64,000 bases of DNA from an uncultured Pseudomonadales bacterium (GCA_947259995.1 CAMYOK010000007.1:248001-312000); one strand, 5' to 3'; counted from the stretch's first letter, positions 8,352 through 18,692 are shown. Translations and numbers: made by a program. The notes: generated by a model from the sequence alone, not told the origin.

Positions 8352-9725
8352 TGCTCCTTGCGTTCCCACTAGGTCTTCTTCGCTCTGCTTCATAGCCAGC
8401 AGCTTTGTCGTCACTACCCCACTTGTGATAGCTCCGTTAACGTTTAATGCGGTCCGCGCCATATCGATGAGGGGCTCAATGGAGATCAGCAGCGCCACGA
8501 CCGTGACTGGCAAGCCCATCGCTGGCAACACGATCAAGGCCGCAAAGGTTGCACCGCCACCAACCCCTGCCACGCCGAAGGAACTCACGGCAATAATGGC
8601 CACTAAGCTAAGCAAGAACATGAAGTCCGTTGGGTCGACACCCACCGTGGGAGCCACCATGACCGCGAGCATCGCTGGATAGATGCCCGCACAACCATTC
8701 TGCCCAATCGTTGCACCAAAGCTCGCTGAGAGGTTCGCAACGGGTGAGGGTACTTTCAGCTCTTCAATCTGCGTTTTTACCGTCAGGGGAATAGTTGCCG
8801 CCGAGCTACGCGTGGCAAACGCGAAGCTCAATACCGGCCAGATCTTCTGAAAATAAGCTTTGATATTCATACCACTACCGATAATGAACATCGAATGCAC
8901 GACGAACATGATGATAATCGCGGCATAGGAGGCGAGAACGAAACTAATCAGATTGAGAATGTCTTCGCCGTCCGAGCTTGCTACGACATAGGTCATAAGC
9001 GCCAAGATGCCATAAGGGGTCAACGCCATCACCATGCGCACGAGCTTCATTACAATAGCTTGCATAGCTTCGACAAAGGATTTGATCGCCTTGCCTTGCT
9101 CGGGATTATCTTTACCTACCATGATTGCGGCGATGCCACTGAGAATGCCGAAAATCACGACGGCGATAATAGAGTTGTCACGCGCGTTCGTCAGGTCTGA
9201 GAAAATATTGGTGGGAATAAACCCAGAAATCACATCTGGCAAGCTTAGGCCAGAAACAGAGCCACGTCTCACCTCTAAGACATCCGCACGTGCAAGCTCA
9301 CGGGCCCCGGCAACCATGCCTTCAGCACTCAGGCCCGTCACGAGCGTCACGACGATTCCCACAATGGCGGCAATGGCCGTGGTCAACACTAATATGCCCA
9401 CGACCGAGAAGCCGATTTTACCGACAGAGGCAATCGCGTCCATCCGCAGCACCGAACCAATCATCGTTACCAAGATTAACGGCATGATGATCATACGCAG
9501 CAAACGCACATAGGAGTCACCGACTAGGTTTGTCCAGTTGAGCGTCTGCCCCATGACTTCAGACTCGACACCATAGGCGAGTTGCAAAAAGAAGCCAAAG
9601 GCAAGGCCCAGCACCATGCCTGTGAATACTTTGCGGGAGAGGCTTTCAGTCTTCTTGCTGATGTTGTAGATCAAGTACAACAGGGCGCAAAACAGAATTA
9701 GATTGATGACAGCGTATAGGCTCAT
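8340..9725 (-). CDS. tcyP: L-cystine/dicarboxylate-type sodium symporter, TcyP-like
   Basis: 461 aa with the multi-pass fold of the dicarboxylate/amino acid:cation symporter family. Length and N-terminal layout (short hydrophobic helix, then SLSRKVFTGMVLGLAFGF, then LLRMIIMPLILVTMI) match the TcyP/YdjN cystine transporters rather than GltP or DctA. Conserved later segments include FATRSSAATIPLT, GATIGQNGCAGIYPAM and the C-terminal NVNGAITSGVV. It would import L-cystine or a related amino acid with a cation. Convergent with speC. Substrate assignment is by family. Confidence 0.82.
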   Translation of the reverse strand: MSLYAVINLILFCALLYLIYNISKKTESLSRKVFTGMVLGLAFGFFLQLAYGVESEVMGQTLNWTNLVGDSYVRLLRMIIMPLILVTMIGSVLRMDAIASVGKIGFSVVGILVLTTAIAAIVGIVVTLVTGLSAEGMVAGARELARADVLEVRRGSVSGLSLPDVISGFIPTNIFSDLTNARDNSIIAVVIFGILSGIAAIMVGKDNPEQGKAIKSFVEAMQAIVMKLVRMVMALTPYGILALMTYVVASSDGEDILNLISFVLASYAAIIIMFVVHSMFIIGSGMNIKAYFQKIWPVLSFAFATRSSAATIPLTVKTQIEELKVPSPVANLSASFGATIGQNGCAGIYPAMLAVMVAPTVGVDPTDFMFLLSLVAIIAVSSFGVAGVGGGATFAALIVLPAMGLPVTVVALLISIEPLIDMARTALNVNGAITSGVVTTKLLAMKQSEEDLVGTQGAAKA

Positions 9726-9814
9726 GGTCGAGTACTCATATTATTGGTATGCCGTGAAATTAAACTACCTATGGCACACTTACAAGGACTAGATACGAAC
9801 GCGATTGTTACACA

Positions 9815-10528
9815 CTAATCTGGCAGGTTAGACATCATTATCGCCAAGGTGTCTGAGCGGAATTCCCTTCGGTACAGAACCGCGACTACTAAAGCGGATA
9901 GCAACATAAAAATGAAGAAATTAACGAACCAACCTAGTACGGCCATGCTGAAATAATAGGTGCGCAAGCCATTATTGAAATTACCTGCCGCTTTCGATGC
10001 CATAGTCGAAATACTTTCGATACAACGATCTATTAGCTCTTCAGAGGCTTTCTCGTGCTGTTCCGGCACGCCTCCTAACATCACAGAGACCTGCCCAAAT
10101 TGCCGCAAACCCCATGTAAACTTAAAGAACGCATAGACAAATAAACAGATTAATAACAACACCTTAAGCTCCCACTGCCCGCGCGAGCCTTGGTCGGAGA
10201 AAGGGATATCACTCAGCATTGTGATGACGGTTTCAGACGAAGTTCCTAACACTGTCATCAAACCAGCCAAGATGAATAATGTGGTAGATGCAAAAAAAGA
10301 CACACTGCGTTCAAGATTGGCAATGATATTGGTATCGGCGATACGATTTTCTCGGCGTAGCGACTTGCGAATCCATTGCTTACGGAACCGGTGCATGGCG
10401 TAGGCGAGCGTTGGCGTATCGATGCTGCGCAGCGCTGTATAATAAAAATACCCGCGAAAACACAGAAAAAACCACGCTACAGAAACGATATTACCAATAT
10501 TGTTCAACACCAAATCGCCGAGAATCAT
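9815..10528 (-). CDS. DUF599 family membrane protein
   Basis: 237 aa with about four hydrophobic segments (N-terminal, around residues 75-90, 145-160 and 195-220). The order of a short N-terminal helix, a charged RFRKQWIRKSLRRENRI loop and the FASTTLFILAGLM helix matches DUF599, a bacterial and plant membrane family with no established function. It starts 23 bases after the yadH stop on the same strand and may be the last gene of the radA-yadG-yadH unit. Start ATG 10528. Confidence 0.8.
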   Translation of the reverse strand: MILGDLVLNNIGNIVSVAWFFLCFRGYFYYTALRSIDTPTLAYAMHRFRKQWIRKSLRRENRIADTNIIANLERSVSFFASTTLFILAGLMTVLGTSSETVITMLSDIPFSDQGSRGQWELKVLLLICLFVYAFFKFTWGLRQFGQVSVMLGGVPEQHEKASEELIDRCIESISTMASKAAGNFNNGLRTYYFSMAVLGWFVNFFIFMLLSALVVAVLYRREFRSDTLAIMMSNLPD

Positions 10529-10551
10529 GCTCAGACTTTTTCCTTATAAGC

Positions 10552-11313
10552 TTATTTCTTAATGTGATAACCAGTTTTAAATATCCACGAGATCACCGCA
10601 AGGCAAATCCCTAGAAACAACATAATCATAGTCAAACTGACACCAATACTGACATCGGATATTTCGTAAAAGCTCCAGCGAAAACCACTTATCAAGTACA
10701 ACACTGGATTAAACAAAGTGACCGTTTGCCAAAACGGCGGCAACATACTGGCAGAATAAAAACTTCCACCCAAAAACACCAGCGGCGTTACGATTAAAAG
10801 CGGAATCAACTGCAATTTTTCAAAATTATCTGCCCAAATACCGATAATGAAGCCGAAGAGGCTGAACGACACACAGGTCAACACCAAAAACAGCAGCATC
10901 AGAAAGGGATGGGCAATATTCAATGGCACAAAGAATCCAGCAGTCGCTAGGATGATTGCTCCTAGAATAAGTGATTTACTGGCCGCGGCCCCTACATACC
11001 CTAATAGAGCTTCAAACATGGACACTGGCGCGGACAACAACTCATAAATTGTGCCGGTGAACTTAGGAAAATAGATGCCGAATGAAGCGTTAGAAATGCT
11101 ATTGGTTAGCAAGGACAACATGACAAGCCCAGGTACGATAAACGCGCCATAACTAACACCGTCAACTTCTTGGATCCTTCCACCTATCGCCGCTCCGAAA
11201 ACAACGAAGTATAAAGACGTGGAAATTACCGGCGCAATTATACTTTGCATTAAGGTCCGCCAAGTTCTCGCCATCTCGAAGTTGTAGATCGCTTTTACGC
11301 CATACCAGTTCAT
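10552..11313 (-). CDS. yadH: ABC-2 type transport permease, YadH-like
   Basis: 253 aa, six hydrophobic segments, typical ABC-2 membrane subunit ([43 protein letters not shown]). The ATG overlaps the stop of the ATPase gene yadG by one base (TAATG), with GAGGAAT upstream, so the two are translationally coupled. Together they form an exporter of unknown substrate found in many gammaproteobacteria. Confidence 0.9.
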   Translation of the reverse strand: MNWYGVKAIYNFEMARTWRTLMQSIIAPVISTSLYFVVFGAAIGGRIQEVDGVSYGAFIVPGLVMLSLLTNSISNASFGIYFPKFTGTIYELLSAPVSMFEALLGYVGAAASKSLILGAIILATAGFFVPLNIAHPFLMLLFLVLTCVSFSLFGFIIGIWADNFEKLQLIPLLIVTPLVFLGGSFYSASMLPPFWQTVTLFNPVLYLISGFRWSFYEISDVSIGVSLTMIMLFLGICLAVISWIFKTGYHIKK

Positions 11314-12236
11314 TACGATTCCTCCACGAGTTTTACGAATATTTCTTCCAAGGAGCTTTGCTTTGTTTGCATGTCCTTGAAGCCGATGCTCGCGCTGCGC
11401 AAATCTTCCATCAAGCTTGTTATCCCCGTGCGCTCACCCTGCGTATCGTAGGTATAGGTCAATTGCAGACCGTCTTCGCTTAGCAGCAAGTTATGCGCCG
11501 CCAGACTTTCAGGAACCTCTGTGAGTGCGTGGTTAAGCTCCAGTAGCAATTGCTTTTTGCCCAGCTTACGCATGAGCTCATCTTTCTCTTCGACAAGTAG
11601 GATTTCACCCCGTGTTACGATACCAATGCGATCAGCAATCTCCTCTGCTTCCTCAATATAATGGGTCGTCAAGATAATCGTGACGCCAGACTCACGCAGT
11701 TTTCTGACCAATGCCCACATATCCTTGCGCAGCTCGACATCTACCCCCGCGGTTGGCTCATCCAGAAACAATACTTGGGGTTCGTGCGAAAGCGCCTTGG
11801 CAATTAATACGCGCCGTTTCATGCCTCCAGACAACTCGATAATCTTGCTGTCTTTTTTATCCCAAAGCGATAGGTCTCGCAGAACTTGTTCGATATATTT
11901 TGGGTTTGCAGGCTTGCCAAACAAGCCGCGACTAAAGCTCACCGTCGAAAGCACAGAGGCGAAAGACTCGGTGGTCAACTCTTGGGGAACTAAGCCGATG
12001 ATCGATCGCGTTGCACGGAAATCAGAAATAATATCCTTGCCAGCTACTAATATTTCACCTTCACTGGGACTGACGATGCCACAGATCGCCGAGATCAAAG
12101 TCGTCTTGCCCGCACCATTGGGGCCTAACAATGCAATAATCTCACCCTTGCGGATTTCTAGATTGATGTTATTCAATGCCTTGAAACCGCCAGCATAGGT
12201 TTTCGAAAGATTGCGGATAGAAACGATGGATTCCAC
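11313..12236 (-). CDS. yadG: ABC transporter ATPase, YadG-like
   Basis: 307 aa. Walker [10 protein letters not shown], signature LSGGMKRRV, Walker [13 protein letters not shown] and H-loop TTHYIEEAE are all intact. Pairs with the YadH permease. It begins with GTG at 12236, 3 bases after the radA stop, using GAGGTG inside the radA end as ribosome binding site. A C-terminal region of about 80 residues (from about 220) with a GxQLTYTYD-like beta segment follows the ATPase, as in YadG and the CcmA/NodI relatives. Confidence 0.9.
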   Translation of the reverse strand: MESIVSIRNLSKTYAGGFKALNNINLEIRKGEIIALLGPNGAGKTTLISAICGIVSPSEGEILVAGKDIISDFRATRSIIGLVPQELTTESFASVLSTVSFSRGLFGKPANPKYIEQVLRDLSLWDKKDSKIIELSGGMKRRVLIAKALSHEPQVLFLDEPTAGVDVELRKDMWALVRKLRESGVTIILTTHYIEEAEEIADRIGIVTRGEILLVEEKDELMRKLGKKQLLLELNHALTEVPESLAAHNLLLSEDGLQLTYTYDTQGERTGITSLMEDLRSASIGFKDMQTKQSSLEEIFVKLVEES

Positions 12237-12239
12237 TAA

Positions 12240-13619
12240 TTACACCTCAGCTACAGCGTCGATGGCCTCTGCTAACCTAGCAACACCGACTATTGTCATT
12301 CCGTTTATTCCGCCCTTAGGCACGTTTGCCTTTGGCACAATTGCACGTTTGAAGCCATGCTTGGCGGCCTCGTACAGGCGTTCTTGCCCACTAGGCACCG
12401 GTCTTATTTCGCCTGCCAAACCCACTTCGCCAAACACGACCATGTCATGAGGCAGGGCCTTATCGCGAAAGCTAGAAATAATGGCGAGGATCAAAGCCAA
12501 GTCGGCGCTAGTCTCTGTCACCTTCACGCCACCCACTACGTTCACAAACACGTCTTGGTCGGCCATATACACGCCACCATGCCTGTGCAACACCGCCAAC
12601 AGCATGGCCATTCGATTCTGGTCTAAGCCTACGGCTAAACGACGTGGATTCCCTAATTGTGTGCCATCGACCAGTGCTTGAATCTCCACTAGTAATGGCC
12701 GAGTGCCTTCCCAAAGCACCATAACTACAGAGCCCGCACTCTCTTCCTCTGTTCTGGCCAAGAAGATCGCCGAAGGATTCTTCACCTCCTTCAAACCTTT
12801 CTCAGTCATCGCAAACACGCCAAGCTCATTCACCGCTCCAAAGCGATTCTTTTGTCCGCGTAGCGTCCTGTATTTACTGTCACTGCCACCATCGAGCATC
12901 AAGAAACAATCAATCATATGTTCGAGCACTTTCGGCCCAGCAAGATTACCGTCCTTGGTGACATGTCCGACGAGAAACAAAATGGTGTTGGTCTGTTTCG
13001 CGTATTGAATAAGATAGGCGGCACATTCGCGCACCTGAGAAACACTGCCGGGCGCGGAGGCAATATCGGCACTGTGCATCACTTGGATCGAGTCGACGAC
13101 TAATAATTTGGGTTGCTCTTGTTGGGCGACCTGACAAATCTTTTCGACATTGGTCTCGGCCAGCATTTTTAAATTTTTCTCCGGCAGGCCGAGACGCCTG
13201 GCACGCATGCCAACTTGCTGTAGCGACTCTTCGCCGGTAACGTAAAGGGCGCTTGTCGACTGAGCAAGCAAACACATCACTTGCAACAGCAGAGTACTCT
13301 TACCGGCGCCAGGGTTGCCGCCAATCAAAATTGCCGAACCGGGTACGAGACCACCGCCGAGGACGCGGTCTAGCTCTGAGATCGTAGTGGAGACTCGCGG
13401 CACAGACTCTAAGTCTATGTCGGATAAATCCTGCACACCTGAAGTGGTGCCAGCATAGCCTTGTTTACGAAAGTCGGGTTTTGCGGCGGGAGATGCTGCG
13501 CTGCCCAGACTAATTTTTGAAAGAGTGTTCCATTCTTTGCAGGCCACGCACTGCCCTTGCCATTGCCCATGTTCTGCACCGCATTCGGTGCATACATAGG
13601 CATTCTTCACCTTCGCCAT
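12240..13619 (-). CDS. radA: DNA repair protein RadA (Sms)
   Basis: 459 aa from the ATG at 13619. An N-terminal C4 zinc finger (YVCTECG and QCVACKEW), a RecA-like ATPase with Walker A GGNPGAGKST, the RadA-specific KNRFG motif (LRGQKNRFGAVNE) and a C-terminal Lon-like domain. It branch-migrates recombination intermediates during DNA repair. An upstream in-frame ATG at 13646 would add nine residues, but AAAGGAATCGC precedes 13619 at good spacing and MAKVKNAYVC is the usual RadA start. It follows alr by 30 bases and leads into yadGH. Confidence 0.95.
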   Translation of the reverse strand: MAKVKNAYVCTECGAEHGQWQGQCVACKEWNTLSKISLGSAASPAAKPDFRKQGYAGTTSGVQDLSDIDLESVPRVSTTISELDRVLGGGLVPGSAILIGGNPGAGKSTLLLQVMCLLAQSTSALYVTGEESLQQVGMRARRLGLPEKNLKMLAETNVEKICQVAQQEQPKLLVVDSIQVMHSADIASAPGSVSQVRECAAYLIQYAKQTNTILFLVGHVTKDGNLAGPKVLEHMIDCFLMLDGGSDSKYRTLRGQKNRFGAVNELGVFAMTEKGLKEVKNPSAIFLARTEEESAGSVVMVLWEGTRPLLVEIQALVDGTQLGNPRRLAVGLDQNRMAMLLAVLHRHGGVYMADQDVFVNVVGGVKVTETSADLALILAIISSFRDKALPHDMVVFGEVGLAGEIRPVPSGQERLYEAAKHGFKRAIVPKANVPKGGINGMTIVGVARLAEAIDAVAEV

Positions 13620-13649
13620 TGCGATTCCTTTATTTGTTTGGGGCAATTT

Positions 13650-14807
13650 TTAGCTATAAACAAAATGCACTCGAGCGGTAATCTGGCAGAACAACTCATA
13701 GGCAATTGTATTGCAGTGTCGAGCAATCTCGTCGGCAGGTAAACCCTCGCCCCAAAGAATCACCTCATCGCCCACTTGCGCCTCAAGACACTCACTGAGA
13801 TCGACAGTGATCATGTCCATCGACACTCTTCCACATAGGGCTACTCTGCGCTGTAGCACGCCAGCATTCGTTTTGCAGTTCACTATAACAGGCGTTCCTT
13901 GTGGCATACGGCGTGGGTATCCGTCGCCATAACCTATTGAGATCACACCTATGCGCTGTTCATGCGGACAAACATAACTTGCGCCGTAACCAACACTCTC
14001 ACCTGCAGCTACCGTTTTCACGGCAATCAGCTTGGCACGCAAGGTCATGACTGGGGCGATGCCACGCTCGACGGCGTTTTCTCCGGCAACGGCTGTGCCA
14101 CCGTACAGCATAATTCCCGGGCGCAACCATTGGTAATGGGCTTGCGGCCAAAGCTGAATGCCGGAGGAAGCTGCAAAACTGATTTCTCGAGACTCGTGTG
14201 GCACCTCAGCCGCATCCAGCACGCTCTGAAAGTGCGACAACTGGCGCTCAGACATATCACTAGCTGCATCATCAGCACAGGCAAAATGCGACATGAATAC
14301 GATCTTTGCTACTTGTGGATGCTGCTTTAAACCTTGCCACGCTTGTATGAATTCTTTCTCTGCGAATCCCAAACGATGCATTCCTGTATCGACCTTCAGC
14401 CATACGCAAACCGGGTCAACCTCGGCATGCTCCGCCAAAAACTCAGTCAGCATGTTTAGTTGAAATAGAGAATGCACTACTAGGTGCAGGCCGTTAGCCA
14501 CTGCCTGCGTGAGCTGCGACTCACTAAAAACGCCTTCTAACAGTAATATTGGCTCATGGAATCCTGCGCCGCGTAGCTCCATGGCTTCGTCAATCGAGGC
14601 TACACCGAAACAATCTGAGGGACGCAACTGGCGGCGCAGAGTCTGTGCGATAGCAAGCACGCCGTGACCGTAGGCATTCGCCTTCACAACGGCAACTACA
14701 TTGGCACTAGGACAGTAAGACCGTGCTTTCGCAAAGTTTAGGAGCAAGGCTCCTAAGTCTATAGTGGCCCAGGCACGAAAATCATTCGTGTTGGGTATAA
14801 CTTTCAT
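13650..14807 (-). CDS. alr: Alanine racemase, biosynthetic
   Basis: 385 aa from ATG 14807. PLP-dependent conversion of L-alanine to D-alanine for peptidoglycan. Seen: the PLP lysine in VVKANAYGHG, the catalytic tyrosine region SVGYGASYV, the GYGDGYPR and RVSMDMITVD signatures. A longer reading with 18 extra residues begins at 14861, but the family N-terminus (DFRAWATIDLGAL) is reached from 14807. This start lies inside the end of dnaB (26-base overlap), so dnaB and alr are probably cotranscribed and coupled, as in many gammaproteobacteria. Confidence 0.95.
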   Translation of the reverse strand: MKVIPNTNDFRAWATIDLGALLLNFAKARSYCPSANVVAVVKANAYGHGVLAIAQTLRRQLRPSDCFGVASIDEAMELRGAGFHEPILLLEGVFSESQLTQAVANGLHLVVHSLFQLNMLTEFLAEHAEVDPVCVWLKVDTGMHRLGFAEKEFIQAWQGLKQHPQVAKIVFMSHFACADDAASDMSERQLSHFQSVLDAAEVPHESREISFAASSGIQLWPQAHYQWLRPGIMLYGGTAVAGENAVERGIAPVMTLRAKLIAVKTVAAGESVGYGASYVCPHEQRIGVISIGYGDGYPRRMPQGTPVIVNCKTNAGVLQRRVALCGRVSMDMITVDLSECLEAQVGDEVILWGEGLPADEIARHCNTIAYELFCQITARVHFVYS

Positions 14808-16191
14808 CGTATGCCTGCATAGCAAGAGTTTCGAAACGAGTAAACTGACCATGGAAGCCAAGTTTCACTGTTCCAATAGGACCATTACGCTGCTTGCCAA
14901 TTATGATCTCGGCAATGCCTTTGTCTTGCGTGTCTTCATTATAGACCTCATCGCGATACACAAATGCGATGATGTCGGCATCTTGCTCGATCGCACCCGA
15001 TTCACGCAGATCAGACATCACGGGACGTTTATTCGGGCGCTGCTCTAACGAGCGGTTAAGCTGTGATAACGCGATCACAGGACACTGAAACTCTCGGGCC
15101 ATAGTCTTTAGCGAGCGGGAGATCTCCGAGATCTCACCCACACGGTTATCGCCAAAGCCTTTAATTTGCATAAGTTGTAGGTAATCCACCACGATTAGAC
15201 CGATCGAACCATGCTCGCGAGCAACACGGCGTGCGCGTGAACGCATCTCCATTGGGCTTAAGCCAACGCTATCGTCGATCAATAGGGGTTTGTCTTTCAG
15301 CTTACTCACCGCAGCGGTCAACCGCGGCCAATCGTCATCTTCTAGCTTGCCAGTACGAAGTCGCTTCTGATCAATCTTGCCAACAGAGCTGAGCATCCTT
15401 GTGACCAGACTTTCAGCTGGCATTTCGAGGCTGAATACTAATACCGGTTTATTGCTTAGCAAAAGAGCGTTCTCTGCCAAGTTCATAGCAAACGATGTTT
15501 TACCCATCGAAGGTCGGCCTGCGACGATGATGAGATCAGATTTCTGCAAACCAGAGGTCTTGTCGTCCAAGTCTTTGAAACCCGTGGGCAAACCAGTGAG
15601 CGCGCCATCTGATTGGAATAGTTCGTCAATGCGGGTCACGGCATCTTGCAAGAGGGGGTTGATCGCCTTTGGGCCGCCATCTTTCGGACGGTCGTCAGCG
15701 ATCTTAAACACCTTTTGCTCGGCAACATCGAGAACATCATCAGCACGTTGCCCGGCAGGATTGTAGCCACTATCGGCAATCTCGTAAGCCACACGGATCA
15801 ATTTTCGCAGCTTTGAGCGTTCTGCAATAATTTCGGCATAGGCACCGATATTGGCCGACCCGCGGGCATTACTCGCGAGATCGCTCAAATACTCAATACC
15901 GCCGGCCTCATCCAGCTCACCAAGGCTATCCAGCGCCTCTACTAGCGTCACAACGTCCAGAGGCTTATCCGCTTCGGTTTGCGAAAACATCACACGGTAG
16001 ATTAGTTGGTGCTCATGACGAAAGAAGTCTTCTTCAATCAATTTCTCGACGACCGTGTCCCACACAGAATTGTCGAGCATCAATCCACCCAGAACCGCCT
16101 GCTCTGCCTCAATCGAGTGAGGAGGAGTTTTCAGGGATGCTAGCGCGCCAGCATCGAGGGGTTTTTTGCTTTTCTCAAACAATTCAGACAT
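14782..16191 (-). CDS. dnaB: Replicative DNA helicase DnaB
   Basis: 469 aa, full length. An N-terminal DnaB domain (PHSIEAEQAVLGGLMLDNSVW), a linker, then a RecA-type motor with Walker A AGRPSMGKTSFA, Walker B LIVVDYLQLM and the QLNRSLEQRPNKRP element. It unwinds DNA ahead of the replication fork as a hexamer. No intein or insertion interrupts it. Sits between rplI and alr, the classical gammaproteobacterial order; the ribosomal operon terminator lies 42 bases upstream of its start. Confidence 0.97.
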   Translation of the reverse strand: MSELFEKSKKPLDAGALASLKTPPHSIEAEQAVLGGLMLDNSVWDTVVEKLIEEDFFRHEHQLIYRVMFSQTEADKPLDVVTLVEALDSLGELDEAGGIEYLSDLASNARGSANIGAYAEIIAERSKLRKLIRVAYEIADSGYNPAGQRADDVLDVAEQKVFKIADDRPKDGGPKAINPLLQDAVTRIDELFQSDGALTGLPTGFKDLDDKTSGLQKSDLIIVAGRPSMGKTSFAMNLAENALLLSNKPVLVFSLEMPAESLVTRMLSSVGKIDQKRLRTGKLEDDDWPRLTAAVSKLKDKPLLIDDSVGLSPMEMRSRARRVAREHGSIGLIVVDYLQLMQIKGFGDNRVGEISEISRSLKTMAREFQCPVIALSQLNRSLEQRPNKRPVMSDLRESGAIEQDADIIAFVYRDEVYNEDTQDKGIAEIIIGKQRNGPIGTVKLGFHGQFTRFETLAMQAYDESYTQHE

Positions 16192-16233
16192 GAAGTAATC
16201 ACTGTAGCGGCCCGCGCTATGGCGAGCTTTTAG

Positions 16234-16272
16234 AAAAAAAAAGCGCCATCACTCCTAAGAATGACAGCGCTT
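16234..16272 (-). terminator. Rho-independent terminator of the rpsF-rpsR-rplI operon
   Basis: On the minus strand AAGCGCTGTCATTC pairs with GAGTGATGGCGCTT (14 bp including three G-T pairs) around a short loop and is followed by nine T. It lies 70 bases after the rplI stop and just before dnaB. Confidence 0.9.
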
Positions 16273-16341
16273 CATTGTCCACTATTGCCCCGAGTTCAAC
16301 AACCGCAGAATTTTGCGGTGCGCTGTCAGAGCAATGGTGTC

Positions 16342-16791
16342 TTAAGCAGGAACGACAGCTAACGTCACAACTTCTTCAACTTCGTAGCCGAGGTCGATAG
16401 TTAGTTCGTACTCACCTACTTCGCGCAATGTACCATTCGGCAGACGTACTTCAGACTTATTCACGTCTGAACCAGCCGCTTCATTGATTGCATCGGCCAC
16501 ATCACGTGTGCCGATAGAACCGAAGAGCTTGCCTTCTTCGCCAGCGTTCACTGCGATAGTAACGCGCAATTCTTTCAGCTTAGCCGCACGGCCTTGAGCA
16601 GCAGCAACTTTCTCGTTGTGCGCTGCAAGCAGCTCTGCACGACGCGCTTCGAAGTTCTCTAGGTTAGTCTTAGTGGCTGGAATCGCTTTACCCGTTGGGA
16701 ACAGGAAGTTACGAGCATAGCCAGCTTTTACCGAGGCAGAATCACCTACCGCACCAAGCTTGCCTACTTTTTCCAATAGAATGACGTTCAT
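16342..16791 (-). CDS. rplI: 50S ribosomal protein L9
   Basis: 149 aa, the normal length. The N-terminal RNA-binding domain ([17 protein letters not shown] and [14 protein letters not shown]) is followed by the long helix and C-terminal domain ([12 protein letters not shown]). Last gene of the S6-S18-DUF2232-L9 operon and followed by a terminator. Start ATG 16791 with GAGGAAG upstream. Confidence 0.98.
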   Translation of the reverse strand: MNVILLEKVGKLGAVGDSASVKAGYARNFLFPTGKAIPATKTNLENFEARRAELLAAHNEKVAAAQGRAAKLKELRVTIAVNAGEEGKLFGSIGTRDVADAINEAAGSDVNKSEVRLPNGTLREVGEYELTIDLGYEVEEVVTLAVVPA

Positions 16792-16869
16792 TTTTACTTC
16801 CTCATTAAAATCTGCGTGTATTCTTAATCTACATTTAAGCGCTGAACGCTTGCCTTAATTTCTACCGCG

Positions 16870-17721
16870 TTATTCGCGCGGGGCTACCCTCGATCGAAAA
16901 TCTAGCCAGCTATCGGCTACCGCGGCAATGACCAATAATTGGAACATCACTGGGTACATCAACGCTGAATAGAAAATCACCAAAACTGCAACTGGCAACT
17001 TTCTTCGACCTACCAGGCCATGCACTAAAGCAACGCCTGCAATCAGCAGCGGCAACAAGAAGAACAGTGCGAGCTGCTGCACCACTGGCGGCCCTAAGTT
17101 CGCCAGCACAAACATCGAAAACAACACTGCGCTAGACTTCCAACTTAAACGCAGTTGATGGAATTCTTCACGAAAACCACCAGGATTAAACAGTTTTGCT
17201 TGCCAACTACGGGCGAGCATTAACAGTGTCACCGATAAAAACGCTACCGAGGTGCCAAAAAACACTAACAAAAGTGGCCTTAGCAACTCCGGCTCTATTA
17301 GCGCCACCTGGCCTTCTAGCTCAGGAGCACTAGCGATTTGTTCCATCAGTTGCAGCAATTGCTCTTCCATCATTACGAGGAAGGTGGGCTGAATCATTAA
17401 CCCCAATTGCGCGCCGATGCCAACACCGATAGAGGCCAGCAATGTGACTTCCCAAGAGCCGGTCGTGCGCAGCACTTGTGCGAGCACTGTAATACCAAGC
17501 AATAACAGTAGGGGAATCACATCCCCTGTAACCGTCCACGCTATGGCGGGCAATATTGCCCAAGCGAGTACGATCAAAGCTTCAGACTTGCCGTGCCTTA
17601 GTGCTATCAAAGCCACGACCGGGGCACTCAAAAAATTGATGACCGGCAGTAAGCCAAGTAAAACAGCCGCTATTATCGATTGGCGGCGACCTGACATCAC
17701 ATAAGCAGCCAAAGCCTTCAT
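16870..17721 (-). CDS. DUF2232 (YybS-like) membrane protein
   Basis: 283 aa, highly hydrophobic with about eight membrane segments and a short charged C-terminus (DFRSRVAPRE). A membrane protein of this kind sits between rpsR and rplI in Pseudomonas and relatives. Function not established. Its position inside a ribosomal protein operon (58 bases after rpsR, 78 before rplI) implies co-expression. ATG 17721; no obvious strong ribosome binding site, and GAGACGCGTATG is the best candidate. Confidence 0.82.
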   Translation of the reverse strand: MKALAAYVMSGRRQSIIAAVLLGLLPVINFLSAPVVALIALRHGKSEALIVLAWAILPAIAWTVTGDVIPLLLLLGITVLAQVLRTTGSWEVTLLASIGVGIGAQLGLMIQPTFLVMMEEQLLQLMEQIASAPELEGQVALIEPELLRPLLLVFFGTSVAFLSVTLLMLARSWQAKLFNPGGFREEFHQLRLSWKSSAVLFSMFVLANLGPPVVQQLALFFLLPLLIAGVALVHGLVGRRKLPVAVLVIFYSALMYPVMFQLLVIAAVADSWLDFRSRVAPRE

Positions 17722-17779
17722 ACGCGTCTCCGTACTGCTGCGAAAGCGTTACCGCCGCGCAGCATGACACTTAACGGAT

Positions 17780-18010
17780 TTAAGCAGTATGGCTGTCTGT
17801 ATATGGAATCAATGCAAGATGACGAGCACGTTTCACAGCAGTAGCCAATTGACGCTGGTAGCGCGCCTTAGTACCAGTGATACGGCTAGGAACGATCTTG
17901 CCAGTTTCAGACACATACGCCTTCAAAGTTTCGATATCTTTATAATCAATCTTAGTGGTGCCTTCTGCTGTGAATTTGCAGAATTTACGTCTACGGAAAA
18001 AACGAGACAT
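17780..18010 (-). CDS. rpsR: 30S ribosomal protein S18
   Basis: 76 aa, full length. [10 protein letters not shown] at the start and the [20 protein letters not shown] core are diagnostic. S18 forms a dimer with S6 on the ribosome platform. Second gene of the rpsF operon. Confidence 0.98.
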   Translation of the reverse strand: MSRFFRRRKFCKFTAEGTTKIDYKDIETLKAYVSETGKIVPSRITGTKARYQRQLATAVKRARHLALIPYTDSHTA

Positions 18011-18068
18011 GTTTATATCCTTTCAATAAGTTTGTTTAAACAACAGTCTTTAGCAATAAACTAAGTGA

Positions 18069-18572
18069 TTAGTCTTTTTTCTCTTCAGTCGCTTCTTCAG
18101 CAACTTCAGCAGACTCAGTTGACTCTTCACTAGCTTCTTCGCTTGCTTCTTCGTCTTTGCTTTGAGCGGCAGCCGCTTCAGCTTGACGAGCAGCTGCGTC
18201 TTCTTCGATCTTACGCTTTTGCTCCGCACGGGCACGACGCTCACGGCTTTCGCGCTCACCTTTAAGAATCAAAGACTCTTCAGTAACAGGGCCAGACTCT
18301 TTCATGACCAAGTTACGGATGATGGCATCGTTATAACGGAACAAAGTAGTGACTTCGTCCAGCACATCGCTACCACACTCAATGTTCATGAGGATGTAGT
18401 GCGCTTTGTGGATTTTATTGATTGGATACGCTAACTGACGACGGCCCCAGTCTTCAAGACGGTGAACTGTACCACCACTGTCTTTAACGATCTGAGTGTA
18501 GCGTTCAACCATACCCGGCACTTGGTCGGATTGGTCAGGGTGTACTAAAAATACAACTTCATAATGTCTCAT
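18069..18572 (-). CDS. rpsF: 30S ribosomal protein S6 with long acidic tail
   Basis: 167 aa. Residues 1 to about 100 are a standard S6 ([54 protein letters not shown]). The rest is a low-complexity tail, first Arg/Glu-rich then Ala/Glu/Ser-rich, ending in acidic residues (EEATEEKKD). E. coli S6 is about 131-135 aa before glutamylation, so this tail is clearly longer. First gene of the ribosomal operon. ATG 18572, preceded by AAGGAG. Confidence 0.97.
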   Translation of the reverse strand: MRHYEVVFLVHPDQSDQVPGMVERYTQIVKDSGGTVHRLEDWGRRQLAYPINKIHKAHYILMNIECGSDVLDEVTTLFRYNDAIIRNLVMKESGPVTEESLILKGERESRERRARAEQKRKIEEDAAARQAEAAAAQSKDEEASEEASEESTESAEVAEEATEEKKD

Positions 18573-18690
18573 AGAGACTCCTTACGGGTTGAAGTCTTCT
18601 GACTAACACCGGCTTGAGAGGCCTAATGCGCAGGAAGACAAGGAGTTAAGGGGCATTGCCTAAAGACAGCTCCCCGAAATTAAAGAGCGG
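18573..18690 (-). promoter_or_regulatory. rpsF leader, candidate S6:S18 autoregulatory RNA
   Basis: A leader of about 114 nt separates the predicted rpsF transcription start from the ATG. Bacterial rpsF leaders often bind the S6:S18 complex through a structure exposing CCG near the ribosome binding site. Here CCG occurs in AAGCCGGTG and just before the Shine-Dalgarno (CCCGTAAGGAG). The fold was not computed, so this is a position- and motif-based suggestion. Confidence 0.4.
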
Positions 18691-18692
18691 GC

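Noticed and set aside
9034..9513. 159-aa plus-strand frame inside tcyP
   Set aside because: Antisense shadow of a membrane protein gene; Thr/Ser/Met-rich with no family features.
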